Assembly (NCBI RefSeq): GCF_026210795.1
Contig: NC_089455.1
Span: forward strand, 806,001-870,000
Source of the DNA: Rhizophagus irregularis
Lineage: Eukaryota > Glomeromycota > Glomeromycetes > Glomerales > Glomeraceae
Length of the DNA stretch: 64,000 nucleotides
Direction: 5' to 3'
Part shown: one piece after another, positions 35,458-46,775 of the stretch
How the letters are laid out: every line of letters begins with the position of its first letter
Position numbering within the stretch: position 1 is the first letter of the stretch
The notes under the pieces: model-generated
Databases searched by the model: none
Told to the model about the DNA's origin: nothing
The model's input: only the letters and a program-made list of their open reading frames with translations
Made by a program: the position numbers and the translations under genes

Positions 35458-37384
35458 ATTGTCACTAATACTCTTTTAATTATTTGGTCTGAATTCGCAG
35501 ATTCTGGTTGAGATTTCTGTAATATATTTTCAGAAATATTTTGTGATTTCCTTGATGAATCACTATAATTAATTTTCTTTACTTTTTTATGTAAATTGTG
35601 TTTATGAGGCCTAATAATTATTGGTTCATTGCTTGTTTCATCTGATTCTGAATCATCTGAAATTTTATTTTCTTCTTCTGACTCATCAGACAGATTTTCT
35701 TTCATATTTTCTAATAAAAAACATTAGGTAAATTTATTATATATTAAAAAAAATCTAAATATATAAAATTAACTTACCACTATCATCAATAATAGTAATA
35801 TTATCAAGATTGATATCATTTAAATCTTCAATTTCAGTATCGTAATTTTCTTTTAATTTGGTCTTATAAATTAGTTTTAATGTTTCAACAATTGGTAATA
35901 TTGATGAAATTGTTACATATTCAACTCCACTAAAATAAGTTGTCATTTCATCAAATGGTTTAAAAAGCTTGCATAGTTCTTTTAAGAAAATCCATTCTTC
36001 TTCACAAAGCATAATTTTTTGCAATCGTTCTCCATCAATTTTATTACTTCTATCATCCTCAAGATGTAAAGTTGCATTTAGACGAATAATTGGCTTTTTT
36101 AATTTAATTAACCGTTTTCATGAATTATATTTAGAATTCCAATGTGTTGGTACTTCATTAATATTTTTAAGTATATTTGTAGTTAAATTTTCAAGTGGTT
36201 CATCATTAGAATCATTATCTAAAGTTTGGCTTTTTTTATTTAAATCATTTTGTACTTCTTGAAGTCATTCAGATTGTTTTGGTGATTGAAAAAACTTGAC
36301 TAGCTTTCTATAATGTTTAACTTGTTTACTAATTGACTTTAAAGTATTAATAACTGTTAACTGTAACGTATGTGCTCTGGCATGTAATATTTGTATCTTA
36401 TCGTTCTTTTGATTTAAAATATTAACGAGTTTGCTTTCGTATTACTTACATTGATATCATTCTGCTTTTAGAATAATGTTGATACCACGAATGATATTAC
36501 TATATATTTTTCCAAATATTTAGATATAACTACTGCTGTATGTGGATATTGTATGCTTTCAATGGTAATTAGCATATCATAAGGCTTAAAATTTTCATCT
36601 ACCTAATGTCCAGTAATTCCAATATATCCTGCTTTACTTCTTGCCATCCATAGGTCTGTTGTAATTGAAATAAATTCACAAGTACTAATTATTAATGATA
36701 ACAATTCTTTAATTCCAAGTTTGTATACATCTGTAATTAAAGTTTTGATCATTTTATCATAAGGGATAGAATATGATGGATCTAATCCTAGAAGAAGTTT
36801 TCTAAATCTATTACTTTTTAAGATATGAAAAGGTTGGGAATCAGTGATAATAAATTCAAGCAATAATATATTTAATTTATGTTGATGTGATTTTCCATGA
36901 GATTTTGCTTTACCAAATATTGAGTCAATTTTCGCTTGTTGTACTTTTGGTTCCTGATAATGTAAAGTATCACAATTAATTTATTTTATTATTTATAATA
37001 AATAAAAAATTTAAATACTACCTCTTGTTCTTCTCCTTCAGTTATATTATGCAATGAATTTAGGTGATATTTCATATTTAACGTAAAACTAAGATATTTA
37101 TAAGTTGCGTTACATGGTTCTTCTTTCCCATTTTTTGTTATAGACATTATACATCGTACTTTTCCATCATCAATTCTTTCAAAATACTTCCATACAAAGC
37201 TCTTTTCGGACTTAGATAATTTTAACTTTTTCACTTGCTGCTGTTGACTATTAAATGATGATCTTTTAGAAGTTGTAGTGGAAGATGCAAACTTTGATGA
37301 CCCAGATAAAGATTCTTCAATATCTTCAATATTCCTATAGTCAATATATTCAGAAAAATCATCATTTGGTTCATTATCATCCAT
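35458..37384 (-). pseudogene. hAT-2 transposase, N-terminal and middle parts
   Basis: Reads leftward from ATG at 37384. An acidic N-terminus and poly-Gln precede a BED-like domain (FVWKYFERIDDGKVRC with downstream Cys and HLNSLH). After an intron-like gap come a segment with LLGLDPSYSIPYDKMIK and the first catalytic region FISITTDLWMARSKAGY. The middle (36600-36030) is broken by many stops. Open segments resume at 36024-35755 (KLFKPFDEMTTYFSGVEY) and 35705-35458, where the 17-kb element interrupts after QIIKRVLVT. The rest lies at 17834-18416. The gene is dead because of the middle lesions as well as the insertion. Confidence 0.82.
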
Positions 37385-37642
37385 ATTAAATAGCCACTTT
37401 ATAAAGATGTAATATAAAATAAAGGTTTATTTTAAAACAATATTTATTATTATTATTATTATTAAAAACAATTTATAGTTTTAAAACAATATTTAAAATA
37501 ATAATTTTTTTTTACGAAGTCAATCTAACTAAATATATTTAAAAAAATCTATTTTGAGATAATCTATATTTTTAATCGATTAATCGATTTTTGAGGTATC
37601 TTAATTGATTAACCTTAATCGATTCCAACCTCTAGTTTTAAT

Positions 37643-38100
37643 TTAAGCAGATTTTTGATAGTTGCTTCTAATGATTCTTTAATATTATCCTTGAGATTTC
37701 CTTTGAGCCATTTGGATAATTTAGTCATTGTAAAAAATATTGCATGAATGTCAAATGTGGCAATTCTTGACATGTAATTTTATACAAGATTTCAGGTGAC
37801 TATTTAAAGAAATCTAATTGGTATATCTAAGGTTCTGCATTATAATAATAATCTGATATAATGACTATTTTTAAATTATCCAGTTTACTTAGCAGTTTAA
37901 AATGAGGGAAGTAAGAAATTTGATGAAAATATTCATCAAAAATCTTCAGCAATTCTGTTTCTCTGACTTCCTTCAAAATATCTTATATAAAATCCAATTG
38001 ATATTTGAAGAGACCGAGATCAATATAATGCATATAATCTGGAATGCAAGCTTTATAAATATTTAAATTTCTGTGAATTTATTAATCAAGTTTTAGTTTA
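37643..38100 (-). pseudogene. Old CMC/KDZ-type transposase relic split by hAT-2
   Basis: Minus-strand reading gives NIYKACIPDYMHYIDLGLFK followed by YQLDF, a stop, KEVRETELLKIFDEYF and HQISYFPHFKLLSK. The MHxxDLGLF segment is characteristic of CMC/KDZ-like transposase families that I associate with glomeromycete genomes. Several in-frame stops follow. The hAT-2 target duplication sits directly downstream, so hAT-2 landed in this gene. The likely continuation is the decayed sequence at 15541-17443. This is the oldest layer of the nest. Confidence 0.65.
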
Positions 38101-38195
38101 ATAAATTTAAAATCTGTAAATTAATATTAATAACACATTGATCAATTTAGTATTAATTTAGCTTATGAAACAGTATATTGATTAATTTAATGTTG

Positions 38196-38510
38196 TTTAC
38201 TAAAAATTGCCAATTTTTTGAAATATTTTTATAGACCTAGATAAAGATTGTGCAATTATTTTGTAAGATTTTTAAAATATATCAAGATATTTTTGAGGTA
38301 TTTTTGAAATTAAAATATTAAAATAATATCAAAGTTAATTATATTATAATAATAAAATAATAATAAAAGCATTATGATATTATTTTGAATTATTTTTATA
38401 AACCTAGATACAATACAATTACAAAATAATAACAAAAGTATAATAAAACCATTTTAATGTTTTAGTAGTATTTTAAATTATTACAAAAAAAATTGGCCAT
38501 TTTTAGTAAA
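38196..38510. mobile_element. 315-bp palindromic MITE
   Basis: Left arm TTTACTAAAAATTGCCAATT and right arm, read inward, TTTACTAAAAATGGCCAATT are inverted. An internal pair containing AAACCTAGATA or GACCTAGATA and ATTTTGTAA-like blocks extends the symmetry. No convincing target duplication was found, so the superfamily is undetermined. Confidence 0.75.
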
Positions 38511-39488
38511 GTAGCACCTTGTTCAGTATTGCAAATTTTAAGCCTTACAACTGAAGACTTCCTCTTTTTGTTACTATAAACAGGAAGAGGAAGCAGTAAT
38601 AAAACTCTCTCCCTATATATACCAATTGGCCTCTACCTGTTTACAAAGGAGGGCAAAAAAAATTTGAAGTACATTCTTATTGGTTTATACTGTCAGTAAG
38701 TCTATAACGAAAACCATTTTCAACATCTCAGTCATAAAGATACGTGCCATCCTCAACTGAAGTAGTGATGGTTAAAGTAGACATGACATTATTTAATCCA
38801 AGGAGAATTTGAATTTAATCCGTCATCTACATTTCTTACATTGGCATCAATAATTAATCTCGATTCTGATTTTATACAAGTACCAATATCTTCTGACCGT
38901 AAGGTTTCATTCTCAAAACCGACATGTAAATGTTAACGTTCTTAATTAAATTTCTTTCTTCATCATCGAAAACTCTGTTGCATTCGAGATTTTCTCTGTT
39001 ACTCAGTGGAATTGAACTGAAATTATTAAATCAAAAGCATTTAATGTTAATTATACAATATAAATTCGCAGCAGAAAGTTTGTGAGAGCTCTTATATGAA
39101 AATGGTGAAGGAACTAGTTATTGGTAGCCATAAAGCAGCAGAAATTGGAAGTAAATATGCGAAATGGCCATGTTAGTATTAATCTGCACCGGAAAGTGAG
39201 GAATAAAAGGTTCCGATTTGACACTAGTGTTATTATTGTTCTGTATTCTCTGACCTGAGAAAGAAACATTTATCAAACTTATACGGCCAGTTGACCAGAA
39301 ACCCAACATTGTTGCAACTAGATTTCTCTAGAATAAAAGAAAGAAATGGTTAAGACGGATTAAGTAAGAAGGCGCAAATTATCCCGCTGATCTGGATTGA
39401 CTGTTAATCGCTTCCATCTTTCATATTGTTATAGAAAATTCCTTCTCTATAAAATAAAATAAAATAGTCATAGTCATAATTTTCAACA
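38511..39488 (-). other. Intergenic with coding-like minus-strand fragments
   Basis: Between about 39020 and 38680 the minus strand reads, in shifting frames, ENLECNRVFDDEERNLIKNV, SEDIGTCIKSESRLIIDA and LTITTSVEDGTYLYD, interrupted by stops. This looks like a decayed gene of unknown family. A 63-residue frame at 39309-39118 (start MLGFWSTGRISLINV) lies just upstream on the same strand and could be its first exon. I cannot identify it. The last 150 bases are presumably the promoter of the gene at 39489. Confidence 0.4.
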
Positions 39489-39903
39489 ATGAAATCCACA
39501 AAATCCTCCTCTGCTACTACCAATCAACTTGAAAAATCTTCCAAGTTATTAAATTTACTTCGAAGAGTTAATACCGTAAACAAATCCACTTCGATTTCCA
39601 ATAATGAAATTCAAAATAAAAAAATGAAAATGCCATTAACAAAAAAAGGCATTAAAAAATTCAAGGATAAATTAAAATATACACAAAAACTTAAACAACT
39701 TGAATTAAAAAAACAATTATTAAAAGAGAAGGAAAAAGAACAAGCAGGTCAGCAACTATTTCGATTTTATATATTTAAATAATAAATATATCATAATTTA
39801 TCGAACTTTGTGATTTTTTGTAGATAAAGAGAAAGCGAAGCAAACTAATTTCGAAAAAAATTTACAATATTTTACTTTTTCAACGAAAAAAGTAAATCAA
39901 TGA
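39489..39903 (+). CDS. Small basic coiled-coil protein, unrecognised
   Basis: Exons 39489-39747 and 39824-39903 give 112 residues, with TAG acceptor and frame kept across a GTCAGC donor. The protein is Lys-rich. A Ser/Thr-rich N-terminus precedes LLRRVNTVNK, then a long amphipathic Lys/Gln/Leu helix (FKDKLKYTQKLKQLELKKQL) likely to be a coiled coil, and a short C-terminal segment with FEKNLQYFTFSTKK. The composition fits a nucleolar or ribosome-biogenesis factor, but I do not recognise the family. It converges on the SYLF gene, with 301 bp between the two stop codons. Confidence 0.7.
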
Positions 39904-40204
39904 TTGTGTTCAAGAAATAATTTTCAAACTTTTACGCATGCTCAATTAGATTTAATAAAATCATTTTAAAGAATGTAAATGAGAAATGTTTTAATGTTTA
40001 TTGCTTGTATATGAAAATATATATATATTATATATATAAAAAATAATTATATATTATAGTTCATTTCAATAAGTATATTATATAAAAGAAACAAAGCCTA
40101 CTTTTTCAATCGTGAATAACCTCGAATGAATATAAAAAAGTGAGAAATGCTAAAACGAAAGAAATGCTTTATCTAATACTAATGCTAAAAAAAATAAAAA
40201 TAAA

Positions 40205-41160
40205 TTAACGTGATTCTCTTTCTTCAGCTTTCTTGATAGTTTCGTACAATACACTAATAGAGCTTGGAGCTTTATCAGTTTTACCGGATAAAATTTCCTC
40301 GGAGGAAATTTCTTTATTATAGAAGGTCTTGTTTGCATCCTTACGTTCAATAATTATTGTTCCTTCAACTGATACGCCCGCAAAGAGGCCTTTTGATTTA
40401 CTATATGAAAAGAGAGCTGCACCTTCATATAAAGAACCAGAGTATTCATGACCAAACCCAACAGGACCTGCTGAAACCGATAGGTTTCCTCCTAAGGTAA
40501 CATTTTCTCCACGGCAAAAAGCTTTAACAGCATCATCGGTGTTAAGAACAATAACAAAATCAGTTACATCGGCACCTAGCTGTGCACCAAATCCAACACC
40601 ACCGATATTAATCAATGATGGACAAGACCAGCCTCCCTCGGGGATTCTTTAGGGAAAGAAAAAAATATTTAGATCATGAACCGCGCAAAAAATTAGAATA
40701 CGCGATGAAAATTACAAATAATACAAATAACTTACTTTGCAACTACTAAGCCCGAACCCATACGGCCAGACCAAAAAAAGCCTGCTTTGATTGCAGTAAA
40801 GATAGCTAATCCTTTAGCATTGCATATGACATCTTTTGGAATTACATTATCCAATCCACCTTCAGTCTTTTCGGGATCAGTAAAACTAGACAAAATTTTA
40901 TCAGCCTTTAAAACCTGCGAAACAAAGTCGGCAGGCAAAGGAGAGTTCACATTATTGTTCGTTGCAGTTTTTTGAATATCGTTCGTGACCTCAGTTGCAA
41001 TACTTCTGGCCCTTTCTACACCATAATCGACTTTAGATGATACGCCTGGGAATTTTTCTTTTAACTCTGTGAAAATTTCGGACACTTTTGCTGTTACATT
41101 TGCAGTAGTTGTTTGTGCGGTAGAAGCAGTCGTATTAGCAGTTTCGGTAGTTGAAGCCAT
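40205..41160 (-). CDS. SYLF/Ysc84-like lipid- and actin-binding domain protein
   Basis: Two exons, 41160-40736 and 40646-40205, encode 288 residues. A Thr/Ala-rich N-terminus (about 25 residues) precedes a helical region. The SYLF (DUF500, Ysc84/SH3YL1) domain follows, from DVICNAKGLAIFTAIKAGFF through SGRMGSGLVVAK, GGVGFGAQLGADVTDFVIVL and SVSAGPVGFGHEYSGSLYEG to LFAGVSVEGTIIIERKDANK. Family members bind phosphoinositides and actin at endocytic sites. This one lacks a C-terminal SH3 domain, so if it works at membranes it must be recruited through the SYLF fold itself. The start is the first ATG of a long open first exon. Confidence 0.92.
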
Positions 41161-41893
41161 TTGAAAATTATTTTTTTTTTAACGGGTTATTAATATCTTT
41201 ACTGTTAAAAAGATTTTCTTGGTTTTTTGAATTCCTGGGAAAATTTTTTTATTGTGAAAGGGAAAAAGGACGACTATTTATATTTGATATTCTATTATAG
41301 TATATCACCTCATCCCAAAAAAGTAATAAAGTACGTCATGTTTGTGGAAATTTCGCGTGAAAATTTTTAAAGTTACATGTGTGTTTTTATTTAAGTTTTT
41401 ACCCGTAAAATTTGTTGACCGAATTTGTATTATTACGAATATCCTATATATCCTATGAACTTCTTGGAAAATCTCATGAGCGTACAATTGTACTGTAAGT
41501 TCATATGTTAATTTGACAAAAGCAGATTACAATTAAAAAATTAACGCCTTTGATAAATGTTGGGCGGTGATTTGGGCTGTTTTTCTTACACAAGCTTTGA
41601 CAGCTGATCTTATAAATTTGAATTGAAGATCTTAATATCCCTCCAAATACATATCATAATTTTCAACATATAAACATGTGCACTTTTCTTTAAAAAGTGA
41701 ATAATAAACTACGTGTGGCTGAATGGTTCTATTGATGAATTAATATAATGTAAATCATTAACATTTGACATTTGTATGAAGATCAAGATCATATCATTTA
41801 GTCACGTGATATAACATAATAAATTGCTGATATCACACGGAGGCCTGTTGATATCACGAACCTATATATTACTTTTACCTAATTTGTTATAAA
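41161..41893. other. Intergenic spacer between SYLF and EngB genes
   Basis: No gene seen. The part next to 41160 is the presumed promoter of the SYLF gene. The motif GATATCAC occurs twice near 41830-41855. Confidence 0.5.
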
Positions 41894-43319
<1,426 letters not shown>

Positions 43320-43471
43320 TTTATATATTTGTAAAAAAGACAGCAAAAAAGAGAATTTTTTAGATAATCTATGATCGACATAATTATTTGCTAAGCCACC
43401 GAGTCTAATTTTATAAACATTCAGAAAAATTTTCACTAATTTTTTTTGAATTATCATACAGTATATAAAAA
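43320..43471. promoter_or_regulatory. Bidirectional intergenic region, EngB / bL33m
   Basis: 152 bp separate the EngB start codon (43319, minus) and the first coding base of bL33m (43472, plus). Both products serve mitochondrial ribosomes, so a shared promoter is plausible. No specific motif was recognised. The minus-strand frame stays open across it, which weakens the EngB start choice slightly. Confidence 0.5.
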
Positions 43472-43870
43472 AGTAAGTCAAATGAAAATTTCTCTTCGCT
43501 GAAATAATTTATTATATTAATATATATTTTTGTATATAATTTATATAAAGTGGCAAAGAAAGCTAAAGCAAGGTAATAATTTTAAATAAAATAAATAAAA
43601 TATTATTATCGAGAAAGCTAAATTATTTCAATTCATTTTAGGACAACAATAGTAAGGCTTGTTTCATCAGCTGGCACAGGATATTTCTTTACAAAAATTA
43701 GACCACGTCAATTACCAAAATTATCGTTTGTCAAATTCGATCCGAAAGGTATAATTAATATTTTCTTTAAAAAAAATTTATTTAAAAAATTCTGATTACC
43801 ATTTTTTATTTTATTTTATATACATGAAGTTGGTAGAAGAGTTTTATTTACCGAACAAAAGAATAGATAA
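43472..43870 (+). CDS. Mitochondrial large ribosomal subunit protein bL33
   Basis: Protein of 56 residues. It reads AKKAKARTTIVRLVSSAGTG, then YFFTKIRPRQLPKLSFVKFD and PKVGRRVLFTEQKNR, a textbook L33 sequence. Coding exons: 43551-43572, 43642-43748 and 43830-43870, preceded by a one-base contribution at 43472. No ATG directly precedes AKKAK: the sequence is AAAG|TGGCAAAG. A perfect GTAAGT donor stands at 43473 preceded by A, and removing 43473-43550 (78 nt) creates ATGGCAAAG. The start codon therefore seems to be split by an intron. The alternative is GTG initiation. Confidence 0.88.
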
Positions 43871-44011
43871 ATAATTCGATGATTTTTTAATGTTTAATAA
43901 AATATATTGATAATAACCTTTTGTTATTGATCAATTAAAATAAGAATTTTAAATATTAAAATATTATCTATTATATTTTTTCGGGGATCAGTAAAAGAGA
44001 AAATTTAAAAT

Positions 44012-44436
44012 TTAAACTTTATTTTCCAATTTCGATTGTTCCTCTTTCTTTTTTTGTTTCTCGAGAAGGCGCATTCTTTTCATATAACTTATTATTACAA
44101 AAAAAAAATCATTAACACGTATCATTTATAAAAAAAAATTACGTATTTTACTACAAAGGAAAATCGCAAAACTCACTCTTCATATTGACATTTTTCCCAT
44201 GAGTGTTTTTCATCTTCACATTTCCATGGTAAATACCAAGTTTCAGTACGGCATTTATTTAATGATATCAGTAAATGTGCACAATAATCTCTATATCCTA
44301 ATGGAAGTTTTGCTTCAGCCATTTCTTTTTGCGTAGCTATCATTTCTATATTCATTTTAATAAATTAAAATTTGTTAAAAATAATTTTTTAAGCAAGGAA
44401 AACAAATAAAAAACCTGGAGGTCCATCTGAGGTCAT
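44012..44436 (-). CDS. NDUFB7: NADH:ubiquinone oxidoreductase subunit NDUFB7 (B18)
   Basis: Accessory subunit of mitochondrial complex I on the intermembrane-space side. Exons 44436-44415, 44345-44177 and 44087-44012 encode 88 residues. The twin CX9C signature is complete: CAHLLISLNKC and CEDEKHSWEKC, the pattern oxidised by the Mia40 import pathway. LPLGYRDYCAHLL and the C-terminal YMKRMRLLEKQKKKEEQ also match the family. The short first exon (MTSDGPP) makes up most of the N-terminus; animal homologues are longer there. Convergent with bL33m (141 bp between stops) and divergent from the U1C gene (152 bp). Confidence 0.92.
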
Positions 44437-44588
44437 CTTTAATTTTATGCTGATAGAAAAAAAATTTAGCTTTTTGGAACTTATATAATTTTAGGTTTGA
44501 ATCCTCACGTGATTCAGATATGAAAATAAGGTAAACTTGATCGAATTTTGAATTATTTTTTTAGTTTTTTTTATATTTTATTTGAATA
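44437..44588. promoter_or_regulatory. Bidirectional intergenic region, NDUFB7 / U1C
   Basis: 152 bp between two divergent start codons (44436 minus, 44589 plus). It is AT-rich with a TCACGTGA palindrome (in CCTCACGTGATTC, near 44506), an E-box-like CACGTG core that could bind a bHLH factor. Function is inferred from position. Confidence 0.5.
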
Positions 44589-45763
44589 ATGCCGAAATAT
44601 TATTGTGGTAAGTTTATAAAATCCATTTTTTTTCTTTTTTTTTCTTGTCAAGAAAACTTCTAATAACAACGATTCTTTAGATTACTGCGATGTATACCTT
44701 ACGCACGGTAAATATTTTTTATTTTTTGGTTTTTTCTTTGACTTTAAAAGAAGTGCTAATACTTATTTGCATTTTTGTTAGATTCCTCTTCAGTGAGGAA
44801 AGCTCACAATAATGGCAAAAATCATATTATGAACGTAAGGAACTATTATGCTGGTAAGTGATATTTAAAAAAAAACGCTTTTTATCAAATTTTGAATGAT
44901 AATGATAATCAAACTTTCGTACTATTATTATCACATGGATCAATAGAGTTAGGACAAGATAAAGCACAAGCAATTATTGACGAAATCACAAAGGCATACG
45001 AACGAGCTGGACAATCGGGTAAAATTTATTTCTATATGAATAAAATTTTATATAAATCTTGTTAGTAATTTACTTTTCTTTCAGGATTTCCACCTCAATA
45101 TGGATATGTTCCCGGTATCCCACCAACGCCGTCTCCGGCAGTCCCAGTTGCAGCAGCTCCTCAATTTGGCGGTAAATTACAAATACTTATTTTTTCTTAT
45201 TTTTTCTTATTTAGTATTAAATGAGTCTCATTTTCTCCATTTTAGCCCCGGCACCAATAATGTTAGGTCGTCCTCCCACTGGAGTCGGTGCACCTGGCAC
45301 TGTTCCTGCTCCAGGACTTTCAGCACCACCTCCAGGCATAGGATCAGCACCACCAGGAATGGGAGCACCTGGGGTTGGAGGTCCACCTTCAAGTGCACCA
45401 ATGATTGACACTGAAACATCACCAGGAATTCGACCACCTATGGTTTCACCTACATCGTTGGGTCCAAATTCGACAATGCCTTCAAATCAACAATATGGTA
45501 CACCAACAGGATACATGAGACCTTCAGGTCAAAGTCCAATTGGAGGATATCCCACAACACAAGGTCCTCCTGGATCTCAAGGTAGTATTCCTCCAGGTAG
45601 TGTTCCTCCTGCTTCTGTGCCACCTCCCGGTGGTGCTAATTATCAACAATATCCAGGTGGACATTCTTCACAGCATTATCCACCTGCTAGCAATGGATCA
45701 AATTCTTCTAGTTCTTTACCGCCTCAACCTTCAAGAGGTGTTAAAAGACAAATGGAAGAATAA
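44589..45763 (+). CDS. U1 small nuclear ribonucleoprotein C
   Basis: U1 snRNP component that stabilises pairing of U1 with the 5' splice site. Six exons: 44589-44607, 44681-44707, 44782-44853, 44947-45018, 45085-45171, 45246-45763; 264 residues. The N-terminal matrin-type zinc finger is spread over the first three exons: MPKYYCDYCDVYLTH, then SSSVRKAHNNGKNHIMNV and NYYA, with both cysteines and both histidines present. A helix (LGQDKAQAIIDEITKAYERA) follows, then a long Pro/Gly-rich tail from FPPQYGYVPGIPPTPSP onward, ending near SRGVKRQMEE. Length and layout fit fungal and animal U1-C proteins. Four of the five introns lie in the first 140 codons. Confidence 0.95.
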
Positions 45764-46775
45764 ACATATATTTTTCTCATTTATTATTCTTTTTCTTTAT
45801 TTCAGTACTGACAGATATATGGCAAGTGCATTTTGATTCTTATTATTTAAAAAGTTATATGCTTACAATTTAAATTGCTTTTAAGTCTTTTAACAAATAG
45901 AAATTAAAGAAAACTCATTTGTGATGATTTAAATCAGGAAAAATTATTGGATGAAATAAGGTTAGAGAATAAATGATTTTTTTTTCTTCTTATTTCTTAT
46001 TTATTATATTTAAATTTCATTCATTTTCATTTTTCTTTTTTTAAAAAAAATTAAAGGAAAGAAAGTAATAGTAGTAATAAAGTAGTAATTTTGCATATTA
46101 TAAACATTAATATATAGATATGTTTTTGTGGATAAATTAATAGATAATAAAAGTTTTAATTTTAAATAAAAAAAAAATTAGTTTATAATACGCATTATAT
46201 GAATTCTTAAATTACTTATTCATCGCCTATAGTGTATCGTCTCTGGGCAAAATTACGTAATGCCGGCCACAATTAAAACATATGACATTTAACAAAGGAT
46301 GTGATATTACAAAAACAATTTAAAAATTATCTATTATTCTACTATCCGAAGAAATGTTTAATGAAATAAGAAAGTATATATAAAAAATTACCAGTTGCAC
46401 AATTAATTATGTAGATTTCTTATTAATGTTTACTTATGGATATAAAGAAAGTCATTTAGCAATATGTCATATTTATTCTTTTATGTTGGGACGTAAAATT
46501 TCATCTATCTTTTTTCTGGTCACATTGGCCCATTTATAACGAAAAAAGGAAAATATTTAATAAGATCACTCTGACCATTTATAACTAAAAAAGGAAAATA
46601 TTGGACAGATCTCGGAAAACTTAGATATCCCAACTTTGAATTTGAAAAAAATACTATTGACAAGCTTATGGATTCAGACAAATCTACTATTACAAATGGT
46701 GGGTATTATGTTTGTATTTAGGATCGACGTTGTAACTTTTCTAATTAAATTTATATCGATTTCCGCGCTGCTCAA
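45764..46775. other. Intergenic, no gene recognised
   Basis: The first 150 bases are presumably the 3' end of the U1C gene. Near 46520-46720 some plus-strand frames look coding-like (for example KYWTDLGKLRYPNFEFEK), but they are not connected to a gene. The region just before 46776 should hold the first exon or leader of the next gene, but I could not find an in-frame ATG. Confidence 0.45.

Larger units (their letters stand above)
17444..37634 (-). mobile_element. hAT transposon (hAT-2), interrupted by a 17-kb insertion
   Basis: Left end TAGAGGTTGGAATCG at 17444 and right end CGATTCCAACCTCTA ending at 37634 are flanked by identical 8-bp target duplications gttttaat at 17436-17443 and 37635-37642. 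Subterminal zones are packed with AATCGATTAA words at both ends. Without the nested element it would be about 3.1 kb, a normal hAT size, with one BED-finger transposase on the minus strand. The 20-kb span is therefore not one element's own length but a host plus its passenger. Confidence 0.93.

Noticed and set aside
45217-45437. Pro/Gly/Val-rich minus-strand frames and a plus-strand frame over the U1C tail
   Set aside because: Antisense and out-of-frame readings of the Pro-rich exon 6 of U1C.
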